The notes under the pieces: generated by a model | The model's database searches: none | The model's input: the letters and a program-made list of their open reading frames with translations, nothing else | Told to the model about the DNA's origin: nothing | Made by a program: the position numbers and the translations under genes | Part shown: in pieces, positions 8,618 through 16,906 of the stretch | Position numbering within the stretch: position 1 is the stretch's first letter | Layout: each line of letters starts with the position of its first letter | NCBI RefSeq assembly: GCF_000421265.1 | Contig: NZ_ATWN01000002.1 | Coordinates: 186,001 to 250,000 of the forward strand | Length of the DNA stretch: 64,000 nt | Source: Thalassospira lucentensis MCCC 1A00383 = DSM 14000 | GTDB taxonomy: Bacteria; Pseudomonadota; Alphaproteobacteria; Rhodospirillales; Thalassospiraceae | Direction of reading: 5' to 3'

Positions 8618-9112
8618 TTAGATGCCTTGCAGGCGCAGGATGCCCTCGGCAACCAGCACGGAACCGGCATAGGTGCCAAAGAAAACAAGGCAGGCAATAA
8701 TGACCAGCTTCCAGCCGGAATGCTTGGCAACCTCAATTTCCTTCTTGGCAATTGCAAAGCCAGCATAGGCAAGGGCCGGGGTTGCAAGGGCAAGGAAGTT
8801 AACTGATTTTGCTTGTTCAACAATCCATTCCGAACCCGGCGTCCACGGCAGGGTGGCGACAATGCCAACCAGAGAAATCCAAGCAACGCTTGGCAGATAG
8901 AACGGTGAGAACCGGGTTAGGATCAGACCGACCATCGAAATCAGATAGATCACGATCATGCCTACAAACCCATCCGCAAGCGGGATAGCCGGGCCAACCG
9001 TGTTCATGATCAGGCCGACAAGGCAGACAATCACAAGGGTGACGGCGTGATCAACAAGGTTGATTTGCGGACGTGTGTTTTGTTTTGCAACGGCGCTATT
9101 GGCCATGATCAA
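8618..9112 (-). CDS. Small integral membrane protein, partner of the DUF3100-type protein
   Basis: The protein has 164 residues with four or five hydrophobic helices (for example VTLVIVCLVGLIMNTVGPAI, GMIVIYLISMVGLIL, and a C-terminal helix near LVIIACLVFFGTYAGSVLVA). A soluble N-terminus of about 20 residues comes first. The start codon overlaps the stop of the upstream 276-residue membrane protein gene (ATGA at 9109-9112), which implies translational coupling and a two-subunit complex. I do not recognise a characterised relative. Paired small and large hydrophobic proteins of this kind often form secondary transporters, so a substrate-uptake role ahead of the M20 enzyme is the simplest reading. 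ATG 9106 is an alternative start. Confidence 0.75.
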   Translation of the reverse strand: MIMANSAVAKQNTRPQINLVDHAVTLVIVCLVGLIMNTVGPAIPLADGFVGMIVIYLISMVGLILTRFSPFYLPSVAWISLVGIVATLPWTPGSEWIVEQAKSVNFLALATPALAYAGFAIAKKEIEVAKHSGWKLVIIACLVFFGTYAGSVLVAEGILRLQGI

Positions 9113-9939
9113 GCCTCCTTGTTTTGGGCAGCGGCATGATCACGTTTGCCCGCGGTTGCGTTATAGAGTTTTTCAACGACGGGCAGGGCAATAAACAGCC
9201 CGGCATAAAGCCCTGTTGCATAGGTCAGAAGGTTACTTGCACCGGCAAGAGCCAGGATTTCATCTTTCATGGCCGGAACAGCTTCGGTCAGCGCGCCGGT
9301 ACAGGCCGCCATCATGGAGCCACTGCCGATACCACATGCCATGGCAAGGGCGCGGGGGTCGAACAATTCGCTGCTGGCAAAGAGCGAAGCCAGAATGGCA
9401 AAGATAAACGTGCCAAACAGAGTGCCGATGACATAAACGCCCATCACGCCCGTACCCTCTGGGCTTTTTAGCGTATAGCGATCGGCAATGATGGCAAGGT
9501 TCGGCTCACGTGCAATCGAGAAAGTCGCGCCAATTGCTTCACGGCCCATTTTCAGGCCCCAAACCGCAAGGGGGAAGGCCAGAACGATTGTGCCCAGATT
9601 GCCAAGTTCCTGCAGCAGAAGTGCGGGGCCAGCTTCTATGATGGTTTCGATTGCCGGGCCAATCGTTGTGCCAAATTTTGCAATGAACGGCATGATTGCA
9701 ACAACGATCAGCGGAGAGGCTGCTTTTACTTCTTTTTCGCGAATGAATTTGCCGAATTTCGGCATCACATTCGGGTTCATGAGAGCCGCCATGACAAAGG
9801 CATAAAGCAGCGGCAGAAGAAGGATCGCACCAATTCCAAGCGGAATTTTACGAATACCAATAAGTTCGGCAATCACGCCGATGATAATAACGGCCAGATG
9901 AAGCTTCCATAGCTCCATTTGCCCCCGAAGCGCATTCAT
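9109..9939 (-). CDS. Integral membrane protein, DUF3100-type putative transporter subunit
   Basis: The protein has 276 residues and about eight hydrophobic helices. Conserved-looking glycine-rich stretches include IRKIPLGIGAILLLPL, CGIGSGSMMAACTGAL and LTYATGLYAGLFIALP; the last two look like re-entrant or substrate-contact segments. I assign it to the DUF3100 group from memory of such sequences beside peptidase M20 genes; that needs a profile search. It lies 227 bases downstream of the LysR gene on the same strand, with a 17-bp palindrome in the gap, and overlaps the next membrane gene by four bases. A role as the main subunit of a transporter for an amide-type substrate is inference. Confidence 0.75.
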   Translation of the reverse strand: MNALRGQMELWKLHLAVIIIGVIAELIGIRKIPLGIGAILLLPLLYAFVMAALMNPNVMPKFGKFIREKEVKAASPLIVVAIMPFIAKFGTTIGPAIETIIEAGPALLLQELGNLGTIVLAFPLAVWGLKMGREAIGATFSIAREPNLAIIADRYTLKSPEGTGVMGVYVIGTLFGTFIFAILASLFASSELFDPRALAMACGIGSGSMMAACTGALTEAVPAMKDEILALAGASNLLTYATGLYAGLFIALPVVEKLYNATAGKRDHAAAQNKEA

Positions 9940-10137
9940 TTCCCTGTCTCCTTGACAAACAGTGGCACCGACGATGTAGGGCGCATTCGCAAGAGGTCTG
10001 AGCTAAACGCGCCATGTCATCCCTGAAAATTCCCGGCGGCAGCAAATTTCACAGTTTTGCCATTTTTCGAAGCCGGAATTTTATCCGACAATGAAAAGTT
10101 GCGGAAAAAGGGGCAAGTGCCATTTTGGGATCTTGCT

Positions 10138-10154
10138 GTTGCCGTTTTGGCAAC
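10138..10154. promoter_or_regulatory. 17-bp palindrome, candidate LysR operator (transporter side)
   Basis: The sequence GTTGCCGTTTTGGCAAC is a perfect 6-5-6 inverted repeat lying just past the stop of the LysR gene and about 200 bases before the DUF3100-type gene. A near-identical palindrome lies at 11144-11160 upstream of the LysR gene itself. Confidence 0.55.
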
Positions 10155-10166
10155 AGGTGCAGGGGC

Positions 10167-11096
10167 TCAGTCATGTTCGTCGGGATACCAAGCGGCGCCA
10201 AATGCTTCCATCCGGTCGCGAATCACCCCAGTAACGACCCGAACTGCTGCGGTTTTGGGCCGACCTTTGCGGACCAAAAGATGTGACGGAACACGGTTAA
10301 GAAAATCGTCTGTCATGGGAATGGCAACGATCTCGCCGCGGCGTAATTGTCGCGACACAGCAAAGGCCGGGAGATAGGTGATCCCCCCACCAGAAAGAAC
10401 AAAGTGAATTGCGACATTGATCGAATCGGCGGTCAGAAAGGCATCCCTTGCTGCCCGATCACCTTGATCTGTGTTGGCCAATAATTTGGCAACTCCGAAA
10501 TGTGGGTTCAAAAGGGCAAGCGGGTAACCCAGTGTCTCTGAGAAACTGCAGGCTTTCTTCTTCGCTAATGGGAATTGTGGCGGGACCAGCGCACAGAGGG
10601 GGGTGAGGTCTTCGGCGAGCAATTCAAGGTCAGCTGTGCGCGGTGGGTTGAAAACAAGCCCCATATCATAGTCATCGCGCAAAATGCCGTGGGTGATCTT
10701 TTCCGTACCGGCGACATCAATTTCAAGTCGAATATCAGGGAATTCATCACGCAGTGGACGTACCACATGGTTGACCAGATCAACAACAAAGCCTTCGCCG
10801 GTGGCAATGCGCACGGTTCCTGCAATGGCCCCGCGTGCGGTCGCCAAATCAACGGCAAAACTTTCGTCAAGCTCGATACGCCTGCGGGCATGGGCTGCGA
10901 CCATGTGTCCAGACTCGGTAAAGATGATCCCGCGTTTGGTGCGTTCCATCAAAAGCGTATCAAGATGAGCTTCGAGACCCGAAATCTGACGGCTGATGGC
11001 CGAAGGTGCGATGCGCAACGTTTCGGCCGCTGTGCGGATTGAGCCTGCTTCGAACACAGCGAGGAAATAGCGGAGCGGTTTGTCGTCAATCTTCAT
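10167..11096 (-). CDS. LysR-family transcriptional regulator
   Basis: The protein has about 309 residues. The N-terminal winged helix-turn-helix covers residues 1-65, with LRYFLAVFEAGSIRTAAE and IAPSAISRQISGLEAHLDTLLMER typical of LysR. The ligand-binding periplasmic-protein-like domain follows from about residue 90 (GTVRIATGEGFVVDLVNHV). The start at 11096 places the HTH at the very N-terminus; longer frames to 11225 add unrelated sequence. It is transcribed away from the dehydrogenase pair and towards the transporter/amidohydrolase genes, the usual position for a LysR controlling both sides. Two matched palindromes, one on each side of the gene, are good operator candidates. The coinducer is unknown but is likely to be the pathway substrate. 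Confidence 0.93.
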   Translation of the reverse strand: MKIDDKPLRYFLAVFEAGSIRTAAETLRIAPSAISRQISGLEAHLDTLLMERTKRGIIFTESGHMVAAHARRRIELDESFAVDLATARGAIAGTVRIATGEGFVVDLVNHVVRPLRDEFPDIRLEIDVAGTEKITHGILRDDYDMGLVFNPPRTADLELLAEDLTPLCALVPPQFPLAKKKACSFSETLGYPLALLNPHFGVAKLLANTDQGDRAARDAFLTADSINVAIHFVLSGGGITYLPAFAVSRQLRRGEIVAIPMTDDFLNRVPSHLLVRKGRPKTAAVRVVTGVIRDRMEAFGAAWYPDEHD

Positions 11097-11143
11097 GTGC
11101 GAAACATCAATTTGGAAGGTGATGACTTTATCAGAGCATATCT

Positions 11144-11160
11144 GTTGCTGTTTCGGCAAC
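11144..11160. promoter_or_regulatory. 17-bp palindrome, candidate LysR operator (divergent promoter)
   Basis: The sequence GTTGCTGTTTCGGCAAC lies in the 224-base gap between the LysR gene and the divergent dehydrogenase gene, 47 bases upstream of the LysR start. It differs from the palindrome at 10138-10154 at two of 17 bases and keeps the T-N11-A form expected of LysR sites. Confidence 0.55.
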
Positions 11161-11320
11161 AACATGTTCCGGCAATTGATCTTGAATGTGGTCGAGTTCC
11201 ACCGGAAAGTTGGTTGGTAAATCAAAAAATGTGATCGGATTTTTGAGCGTGACTAACGGGATGAAATAAGTGTTTCCCCGAACGGACGCGTGCATCTGAA
11301 CGAACAGAGAGGCATCTATC

Positions 11321-12250
11321 GTGACGAATTCGAATGCCGGTGTGAACGGCGCTATTGGTGTGGTTGGCTTGGGCAATATGGGGCTTGGCATGGTGCGTAC
11401 TTTGTTGCGCGAAGGTTTTGCCGTGATTGGATTTGATCTGTCTGACGAGCGACAGGTCGAAGTTGCACGTGCTGGTGCAGCAATTGTTGCCAGCCAGAAA
11501 GAGCTTTTTACAGCGTGTGACACCATCATTTTGTCGCTGCCAACGGCCGCCCATGTCACCGCGGTTCTGACCGGAGAAGGGGGAGTGGTTGAATATGGCT
11601 GCACGCCACGTCTGGTGATTGATACCACGACATCTGAACCCGATGTGACGCGCAATCTTGATCAGACCCTTCGTCCGCTTGGCCATATTCTGATTGATGC
11701 GCCGGTCAGCGGTGGGCCTGCCGGTGCAAATTCAGGCCAATTGACCATGATGGTTGGCGGATCGGATGCCGACTTTGCAAAGGCAATGCCTGTCCTGACC
11801 GCACTTGGCGGCAAGATCACCCATGTTGGGCCGGTCGGGGCCGGTCATGCGGTTAAGATCGTCAATAATATGCTGGTGGCGGCCCATCTTTTGACCATGA
11901 GTGAGGCCATCCGTCTTGGTACAGCCGCCGGTGTCGAGGTCGAGCATCTGATCAGCGCGCTGAGTGCCGGTTCTGGCCGGAGTGCGATTAGCGAGGTCAA
12001 TTATCCCAAATGGGTGATGAACGGCGCCTTTGATAGCGGATTTACTATGGGGCTGATGCGCAAGGACATGCGCCTTGCCATGGCGCTGGCAGCGCAAAAA
12101 GATGTCGCGATGCCGGTTTCCGAGCTGGCCGGTGTGCTTTGGGCCCAAAGTGCCGATGCCTTTGCCGATGACGCCGATTTCAACCGGATTACCGAATTTG
12201 AGATCACAACAGATGCAACAGGTACGCATCCGATCAAGGCAGGAGAATAA
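11321..12250 (+). CDS. 3-hydroxyisobutyrate dehydrogenase-family NAD(P)-dependent oxidoreductase
   Basis: The protein has 309 residues. An N-terminal Rossmann fold has GVVGLGNMGLGMVRTLL and a FD pair at the end of beta-2, which favours NAD. The family substrate motif is DAPVSGGPAGANSGQLTMMVGG, and the catalytic Lys179 sits in GHAVKIVNNM. The family oxidises beta-hydroxyacids such as 3-hydroxyisobutyrate, tartronate semialdehyde or L-threonate. Here the acid cannot be named. The start is GTG 11321 after a GAGAGAGG ribosome site. The stop is two bases before the aldehyde dehydrogenase ATG, so the two form an operon divergent from the LysR gene. The pair suggests oxidation of a hydroxyacid or alcohol released from an amide substrate. 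Confidence 0.9.
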   Translation: MTNSNAGVNGAIGVVGLGNMGLGMVRTLLREGFAVIGFDLSDERQVEVARAGAAIVASQKELFTACDTIILSLPTAAHVTAVLTGEGGVVEYGCTPRLVIDTTTSEPDVTRNLDQTLRPLGHILIDAPVSGGPAGANSGQLTMMVGGSDADFAKAMPVLTALGGKITHVGPVGAGHAVKIVNNMLVAAHLLTMSEAIRLGTAAGVEVEHLISALSAGSGRSAISEVNYPKWVMNGAFDSGFTMGLMRKDMRLAMALAAQKDVAMPVSELAGVLWAQSADAFADDADFNRITEFEITTDATGTHPIKAGE

Positions 12251-12252
12251 TC

Positions 12253-13791
12253 ATGACCGTTGTAAACGAAACCCTGATGGATCGCGATTACAAGGCGGCG
12301 ATGTTGCCATTCTTTGGTGAGGGTGAAATCGGCAGTTGGGTGAATGGTGCAATGATGCCCGGGCGTGGCGATGCGTTCGCGTTAACCGATCCGGCAACCG
12401 GCAAGGTATTTCTCGAACTCAACGATGCGGGGCCAGAGGTTGTTGATGCCGCAATGAAATCCGCAGCCTCGGGGCAGCGTGTCTGGTGGGGGCTTGCCGC
12501 AGCAGAACGGGGACGCATCCTGTGGCGGATTGGGCAGCAGGTGCGTGAACACCTTGAAACTTTGGCTTTGTTGGAGACCGTTTCGGTAGGCAAGCCGATC
12601 CGCGACACGCGGGTTGAGGTGCTTAAAGTTGCTGAAATGTTTGAATATTACGCTGGTTGGGCGGACAAGCTTCATGGCGATGTCATCCCGGTCCCAACCA
12701 GTCATCTAAATTACACCCGTCCCGAGCCATACGGGGTTATCACCCAGATTACGCCATGGAACGCACCCGTCTTTACCGCGGGCTGGCAGCTTGCTCCAGC
12801 ACTGTGTGCCGGGAATGCTGCCGTTCTTAAACCGTCTGAAATGACGCCTTTGACGTCGCTTGCGCTTGGTGTTCTGAGCAAAAAAGCTGGCCTGCCCGAC
12901 GGGGTGATCACGATTTTGGCAGGGCTTGGCATGACCACAGGGATGGCTGCGACCACCCACGCTGTTACCCGCAAGGTTGTTTTTGTCGGATCGCCCAAAA
13001 CAGGTGCAGCGATTGCAGCCCAGGCAGCAGCGAATATCGTGCCGTGTGTTCTGGAGCTTGGTGGTAAATCGGCCAATATTGTGTTTGAAGATGCCGATTT
13101 GAAACGTGCTGTCCTTGGCGCACAGGCGGCAATCTTTAGCGGTGCCGGGCAAAGCTGTGTTGCTGGATCACGGCTGTTGGTTCAGCGTTCTGTGATCGAC
13201 CGGTTCCTTGAAACGCTGGTGGATGGCGCAAACAGGATTCCGGTAGGCGATCCGATGGATGTGGCAACCCAGATCGGGCCGATCAACAATGTGGCGCAAT
13301 ATCAGACAATTCGTGGGTTGATCGCATCAGGTTGTAAAGAAGGTGCCAAGATTCTGGCCGGTGGTGAACGTCCGGAAGGGGATGTTTGTGCCAACGGGTA
13401 TTTCCTGCGCCCGACCGTTCTTGGCAATGTGCACAACGATATGTCGATCGCCCGTGAGGAAATCTTCGGACCGGTTGTTTCTGTTATTCCGTTTGACGAC
13501 GAGGCAGAGGCAGTTGCAATCGCCAATTACAGTAAATTCGGACTGGCCGGTGCGGTTTGGACCAATAGGGTTGATCGTGCGCACCGGGTTGCTGCGAATG
13601 TCCGTGCCGGAACATTTTGGATCAACAGTTACAAGACGATCAATGTCATGTCGCCCTTTGGTGGGTTTGGTCACAGCGGTTATGGCCGGTCCAGCGGCAA
13701 GGAAGGGTTGATGGAATATATGCAGCCCAAAAGTGTCTGGACCGAAACGGCGGAAAACCCGCCAGCCGGGCTTGGCTACGCGCCGGAATAA
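12253..13791 (+). CDS. NAD(P)-dependent aldehyde dehydrogenase
   Basis: The protein has 512 residues, the usual aldehyde dehydrogenase length. The Rossmann part contains ITPWNAPVFTAGWQLAPAL and KPSEMTPL, the general-base Glu is in LELGGKSANIVFEDAD, and the nucleophile Cys near residue 300 is in FSGAGQSCVAGSRL. The late motif EEIFGPVVSVIPF is also present. It oxidises an aldehyde to a carboxylate in the cytoplasm. It follows the hydroxyacid dehydrogenase by two bases with a GGAG site inside the preceding gene end. The closest known groups are betaine/aryl-aldehyde dehydrogenases, but I cannot fix the substrate. A bidirectional-looking terminator separates it from the convergent ETF-QO gene. 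Confidence 0.93.
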   Translation: MTVVNETLMDRDYKAAMLPFFGEGEIGSWVNGAMMPGRGDAFALTDPATGKVFLELNDAGPEVVDAAMKSAASGQRVWWGLAAAERGRILWRIGQQVREHLETLALLETVSVGKPIRDTRVEVLKVAEMFEYYAGWADKLHGDVIPVPTSHLNYTRPEPYGVITQITPWNAPVFTAGWQLAPALCAGNAAVLKPSEMTPLTSLALGVLSKKAGLPDGVITILAGLGMTTGMAATTHAVTRKVVFVGSPKTGAAIAAQAAANIVPCVLELGGKSANIVFEDADLKRAVLGAQAAIFSGAGQSCVAGSRLLVQRSVIDRFLETLVDGANRIPVGDPMDVATQIGPINNVAQYQTIRGLIASGCKEGAKILAGGERPEGDVCANGYFLRPTVLGNVHNDMSIAREEIFGPVVSVIPFDDEAEAVAIANYSKFGLAGAVWTNRVDRAHRVAANVRAGTFWINSYKTINVMSPFGGFGHSGYGRSSGKEGLMEYMQPKSVWTETAENPPAGLGYAPE

Positions 13792-13820
13792 GCCAGATTT
13801 TCTAATCATCAGACAAAATA

Positions 13821-13847
13821 ATAAGGGCCGCATAATACGGCCCTTAT
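13821..13847. terminator. Terminator between convergent aldehyde dehydrogenase and ETF-QO genes
   Basis: A 10-bp perfect stem (ATAAGGGCCG with CGGCCCTTAT) and a 7-base loop lie in the 86-base gap between the two converging genes. T-rich or A-rich sequence flanks both sides, so it could work in either direction. Confidence 0.75.
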
Positions 13848-13877
13848 TTGTATGAGGAAGTCTGGTAGGACTTCTAT

Positions 13878-15515
13878 TTACATGTTCGGATAGTTCGGGC
13901 CGCCGCCACCTTCGGGCACGACCCAGACGATGTTCTGGGTGGGGTCCTTAATGTCGCAGGTTTTACAATGCACACAGTTCTGTGCATTGATCTGCAAGCG
14001 GTTGCCGCCGTTTTCTTCGTCTTCGACAAACTCATAGACACCCGCCGGGCAGAAACGGGCTTCTGGTCCGTCATACACCGCAAGGTTGGTGTTGACCGGA
14101 ACGCTGGCATCTTTCAATGTCAGGTGGATCGGCTGATCTTCGCTGTGGTTGGTGTTTGACAGGAAGACAGACGACAGTTTGTCAAAAGTGATTTTGCCAT
14201 CGGGTTTCGGATAATCGATCTTTGGCATTTCACTGGCTGGCTTGAGGCAAGAATGGTCCGCATGGTTTTTAAAGGTCCAAGGGGCCTTGCCGCCAAACAG
14301 ATATGTATCAACCGCACTATAGGCCATGCCACCCCAGAAACCCCATTTGGCGAAGCTTGGGCGGATGTTGCGCACTTTGTGCAGCTCGGGATACACCCAG
14401 CTGTCTTTCAGGCGCGCCGGATAGCTTTCCATCGATGCCGGGATTTCGTCGGCGGTCAATGCTTCAAATGCGGCTTCGGCGGCAAGCATGCCGGTCTTCA
14501 TTGCGGTATGCGACCCTTTGATCTTGGGCACATTCATGAAACCTGCCGAACAACCGATCAGGCATCCACCCGGGAAAACCAGATCCGGGATCGACTGGAA
14601 GCCGCCTTCGTTGAGCGCACGTGCGCCATAGGAAATACGGCGGCCGTTTTCGAAAATCTTGCGGACGGTCGGGTGAGTTTTGAACCGCTGAAATTCGTCA
14701 AACGGGCTTAAGTGCGGGTTTTCATAGTCCAGACCAATGACGAAGCCGACAACCACCTGATTGTTATCAAGATGATAGAGGAATGACCCGCCATAGGTGT
14801 CCTTATCAAGTGGCCAGCCGATCGTATGCTGGATCAGGCCTTCCTTGTGGACTTCCGGATCAACTTCCCAAAGTTCCTTGATGCCAATGCCATAAGTTTG
14901 CGGATCGGAATTTTTGCGCAGATCAAACTTCTTGATCAACTGTTCGGACAATGACCCGCGGCACCCTTCGGCAAAGAAGGTGTATTTGGCATGCAGTTCC
15001 ATGCCTGGTTCGTGGTTCGGGCCCGGTGTGCCATCACGCTGAAGGCCCATGTCGCCAGTCGCAATACCCTTGACCGAGCCGTCTTCGTTAAACAGAACTT
15101 CGGCAGCAGCAAAACCGGGATAAACTTCAACACCAAGGGCTTCGGCCTGTTCGCCCATCCAGCGACAGACGTTGCCAAGGCTGACAATGTAGTTGCCCTT
15201 GTTGTGCATCTGGGGCGGGGTCGGCATCTTTTGTGCGCCCGTCTCGCTCAACATCATGAACTGGTCTTTGCCCGCCGGAACGTTCAGCGGCGCGCCGCGT
15301 TCTTTCCAGTCCGGGAACAGTTCATTCATGGAGCGGGGCTCCATCACAGCACCCGAAAGGGTGTGTGCGCCAACTTCGGAACCTTTTTCCACCACACAAA
15401 CGGTGATTTCTTTTTCCTGTTCCTGGGCGAGTTGCATCAGCTTGATGGCAGCCGACAGACCGGATACACCAGCGCCGACGACAACCACGTCAAATTCCAT
15501 GGATTCGCGTTCCAT
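13878..15515 (-). CDS. Electron-transfer flavoprotein:ubiquinone oxidoreductase
   Basis: The protein has 545 residues, the usual ETF-QO length. It takes electrons from reduced ETF, made by acyl-CoA and other dehydrogenases, and passes them to ubiquinone at the inner membrane. The FAD-binding N-terminus reads [30 protein letters not shown] follows, and the 4Fe-4S domain is at the end with [21 protein letters not shown] and the terminal [10 protein letters not shown]. The start at 15515 has a strong AAGGAGAG site. It diverges from the uracil-DNA glycosylase gene. The call is secure. Confidence 0.97.
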   Translation of the reverse strand: MERESMEFDVVVVGAGVSGLSAAIKLMQLAQEQEKEITVCVVEKGSEVGAHTLSGAVMEPRSMNELFPDWKERGAPLNVPAGKDQFMMLSETGAQKMPTPPQMHNKGNYIVSLGNVCRWMGEQAEALGVEVYPGFAAAEVLFNEDGSVKGIATGDMGLQRDGTPGPNHEPGMELHAKYTFFAEGCRGSLSEQLIKKFDLRKNSDPQTYGIGIKELWEVDPEVHKEGLIQHTIGWPLDKDTYGGSFLYHLDNNQVVVGFVIGLDYENPHLSPFDEFQRFKTHPTVRKIFENGRRISYGARALNEGGFQSIPDLVFPGGCLIGCSAGFMNVPKIKGSHTAMKTGMLAAEAAFEALTADEIPASMESYPARLKDSWVYPELHKVRNIRPSFAKWGFWGGMAYSAVDTYLFGGKAPWTFKNHADHSCLKPASEMPKIDYPKPDGKITFDKLSSVFLSNTNHSEDQPIHLTLKDASVPVNTNLAVYDGPEARFCPAGVYEFVEDEENGGNRLQINAQNCVHCKTCDIKDPTQNIVWVVPEGGGGPNYPNM

Positions 15516-15761
15516 TTGGCCTCTCTCCTTTGGTTGCCAACCATATCAGACTGTTTCCGTCCGTTTGGTTGCAAGCCGGTATTCACCGATCAGGGTCTCG
15601 CCCAAGCCCTGACTTCTCACATTTAGCCTTTTAATCGGTAAAGCTATACCGATTTAAGGCGCGTTTGTATATGGTGCAAGTGGATCAAAATCGTTAAAGT
15701 CGGTCCAAATATCAGTGCGCCATATATTAAGTGCGCCGCAACATACACCGCCTTTGTGTAG

Positions 15762-16673
15762 ATGAGCAAACCAATTACAGATTTTGATGTAAATAATCTC
15801 GATCCATTTCAGGCGCTGATTTGGCAGTATGAAATGGGTGTCGACGAGGCGATTGCTGACGAACCGCTTGATCGTTTCAAGGCGTCGGAAAGCCTGAGTC
15901 GCAATGCTGCAAACCGTCCGGGCTTTGCCCCTGCGGCGGCGGGCAGCCGACCTGCGCGTGGTTCATCGCCCGCAGCAGCGCGACCGGCAAACGTTCCGTC
16001 GGGTGGTGTTGGGGCAGGCGGTGCTGGTGCGCAATCCACCCCGGTTGATGGCGGGTTCCTTTTATCCGATACGCCCCATGAAGCACGCCAGTCCGCCCGT
16101 GATGCGGCCGCGGCGGCCAAGACACTTGATGAGCTTAAGGACGCGATTGAAAAGTTTGAAGGCTGCGCGCTCAAGAAATCGGCTAGCAATACGGTATTTG
16201 GCACGGGAAACCCCGAAGCCAAGCTTGTGTTGGTCGGTGAAGCTCCCGGTGCCGAAGAGGATCGTCAGGGACTTCCGTTTGTCGGACCAAGTGGCAAACT
16301 TCTTGATGCGATGCTGCGGTCTATCGGACTGTCGCGTGAAGAGGTTTACATCACCAATATCCTGCCGTGGCGGCCACCGGGAAACCGCCAGCCCACCACA
16401 GCCGAAACGGCCGTGTGCGAACCGTTTGTTCGGCGCCATATTGAACTGATCGCGCCCAAAGTCGTGATCTGCCTTGGTGGAAGTTCGGCAAAGGCCCTGA
16501 TGGAAGAAGATCGCGGCATTACCCGTTTACGCGGAACGTGGAAAGAATTGATCTTTGCTGATGGGGCCAAGGCACATTTGACGGCGATGTTCCATCCCGC
16601 TTATCTGTTGCGCACGCCAGAACAAAAACGTTTGGCATGGCGCGATTTGCGCGCGACGGCGCAAAAGCTTTGA
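15762..16673 (+). CDS. Family-4-type uracil-DNA glycosylase
   Basis: The protein has 303 residues. The first 120 are low-complexity Ala/Gly/Pro-rich sequence with no known fold. The glycosylase domain follows, with motif A VLVGEAPGAEEDRQGLPFVG, then ITNILPWRPPGNRQPT and motif B MFHPAYLLR. The enzyme removes uracil from DNA to start base excision repair. Family-4 enzymes usually bind 4Fe-4S through four Cys; here I find three (in FEGCALKK, ETAVCEPF and VVICLGG), the first of the usual C-x2-C pair being Phe. The gene diverges from ETF-QO across 246 bases, a pairing I remember from other alphaproteobacteria. Confidence 0.9.
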   Translation: MSKPITDFDVNNLDPFQALIWQYEMGVDEAIADEPLDRFKASESLSRNAANRPGFAPAAAGSRPARGSSPAAARPANVPSGGVGAGGAGAQSTPVDGGFLLSDTPHEARQSARDAAAAAKTLDELKDAIEKFEGCALKKSASNTVFGTGNPEAKLVLVGEAPGAEEDRQGLPFVGPSGKLLDAMLRSIGLSREEVYITNILPWRPPGNRQPTTAETAVCEPFVRRHIELIAPKVVICLGGSSAKALMEEDRGITRLRGTWKELIFADGAKAHLTAMFHPAYLLRTPEQKRLAWRDLRATAQKL

Positions 16674-16865
16674 TGATTTCGCGTTTTGGCGTCCCTGCAT
16701 AGGAGATATGCAGGCTAACGGTGTGTCCTTGCGGTTCCTCGCCAAGTGATTGATTCTGGATAAATCATTTCGCTGTTTTGGTGTTTCCTGCTATAACAGG
16801 CCCCATCACGCGGGGGGAACACCGCAAGCAACGGGTTGCGACATCAAACTGCTTCGGGATAAATA

Positions 16866-16888
16866 CGCGGCTTTACGATAAAGCCGCG
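16866..16888 (+). promoter_or_regulatory. Stem-loop before the lytic transglycosylase gene
   Basis: CGCGGCTTT (16866-16874) pairs perfectly with AAAGCCGCG (16880-16888) around a 5-base loop, about 18 bases upstream of the likely start. No T run follows. A second 8-bp hairpin (16694-16714) sits just past the uracil-DNA glycosylase stop. Confidence 0.5.
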
Positions 16889-16906
16889 TTGGGGAAGATA
16901 CTGATT

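Noticed and set aside
16674..16860. Possible small RNA such as 4.5S RNA between the glycosylase and transglycosylase genes
   Set aside because: The conserved SRP RNA loop sequence is absent; only short hairpins are present.
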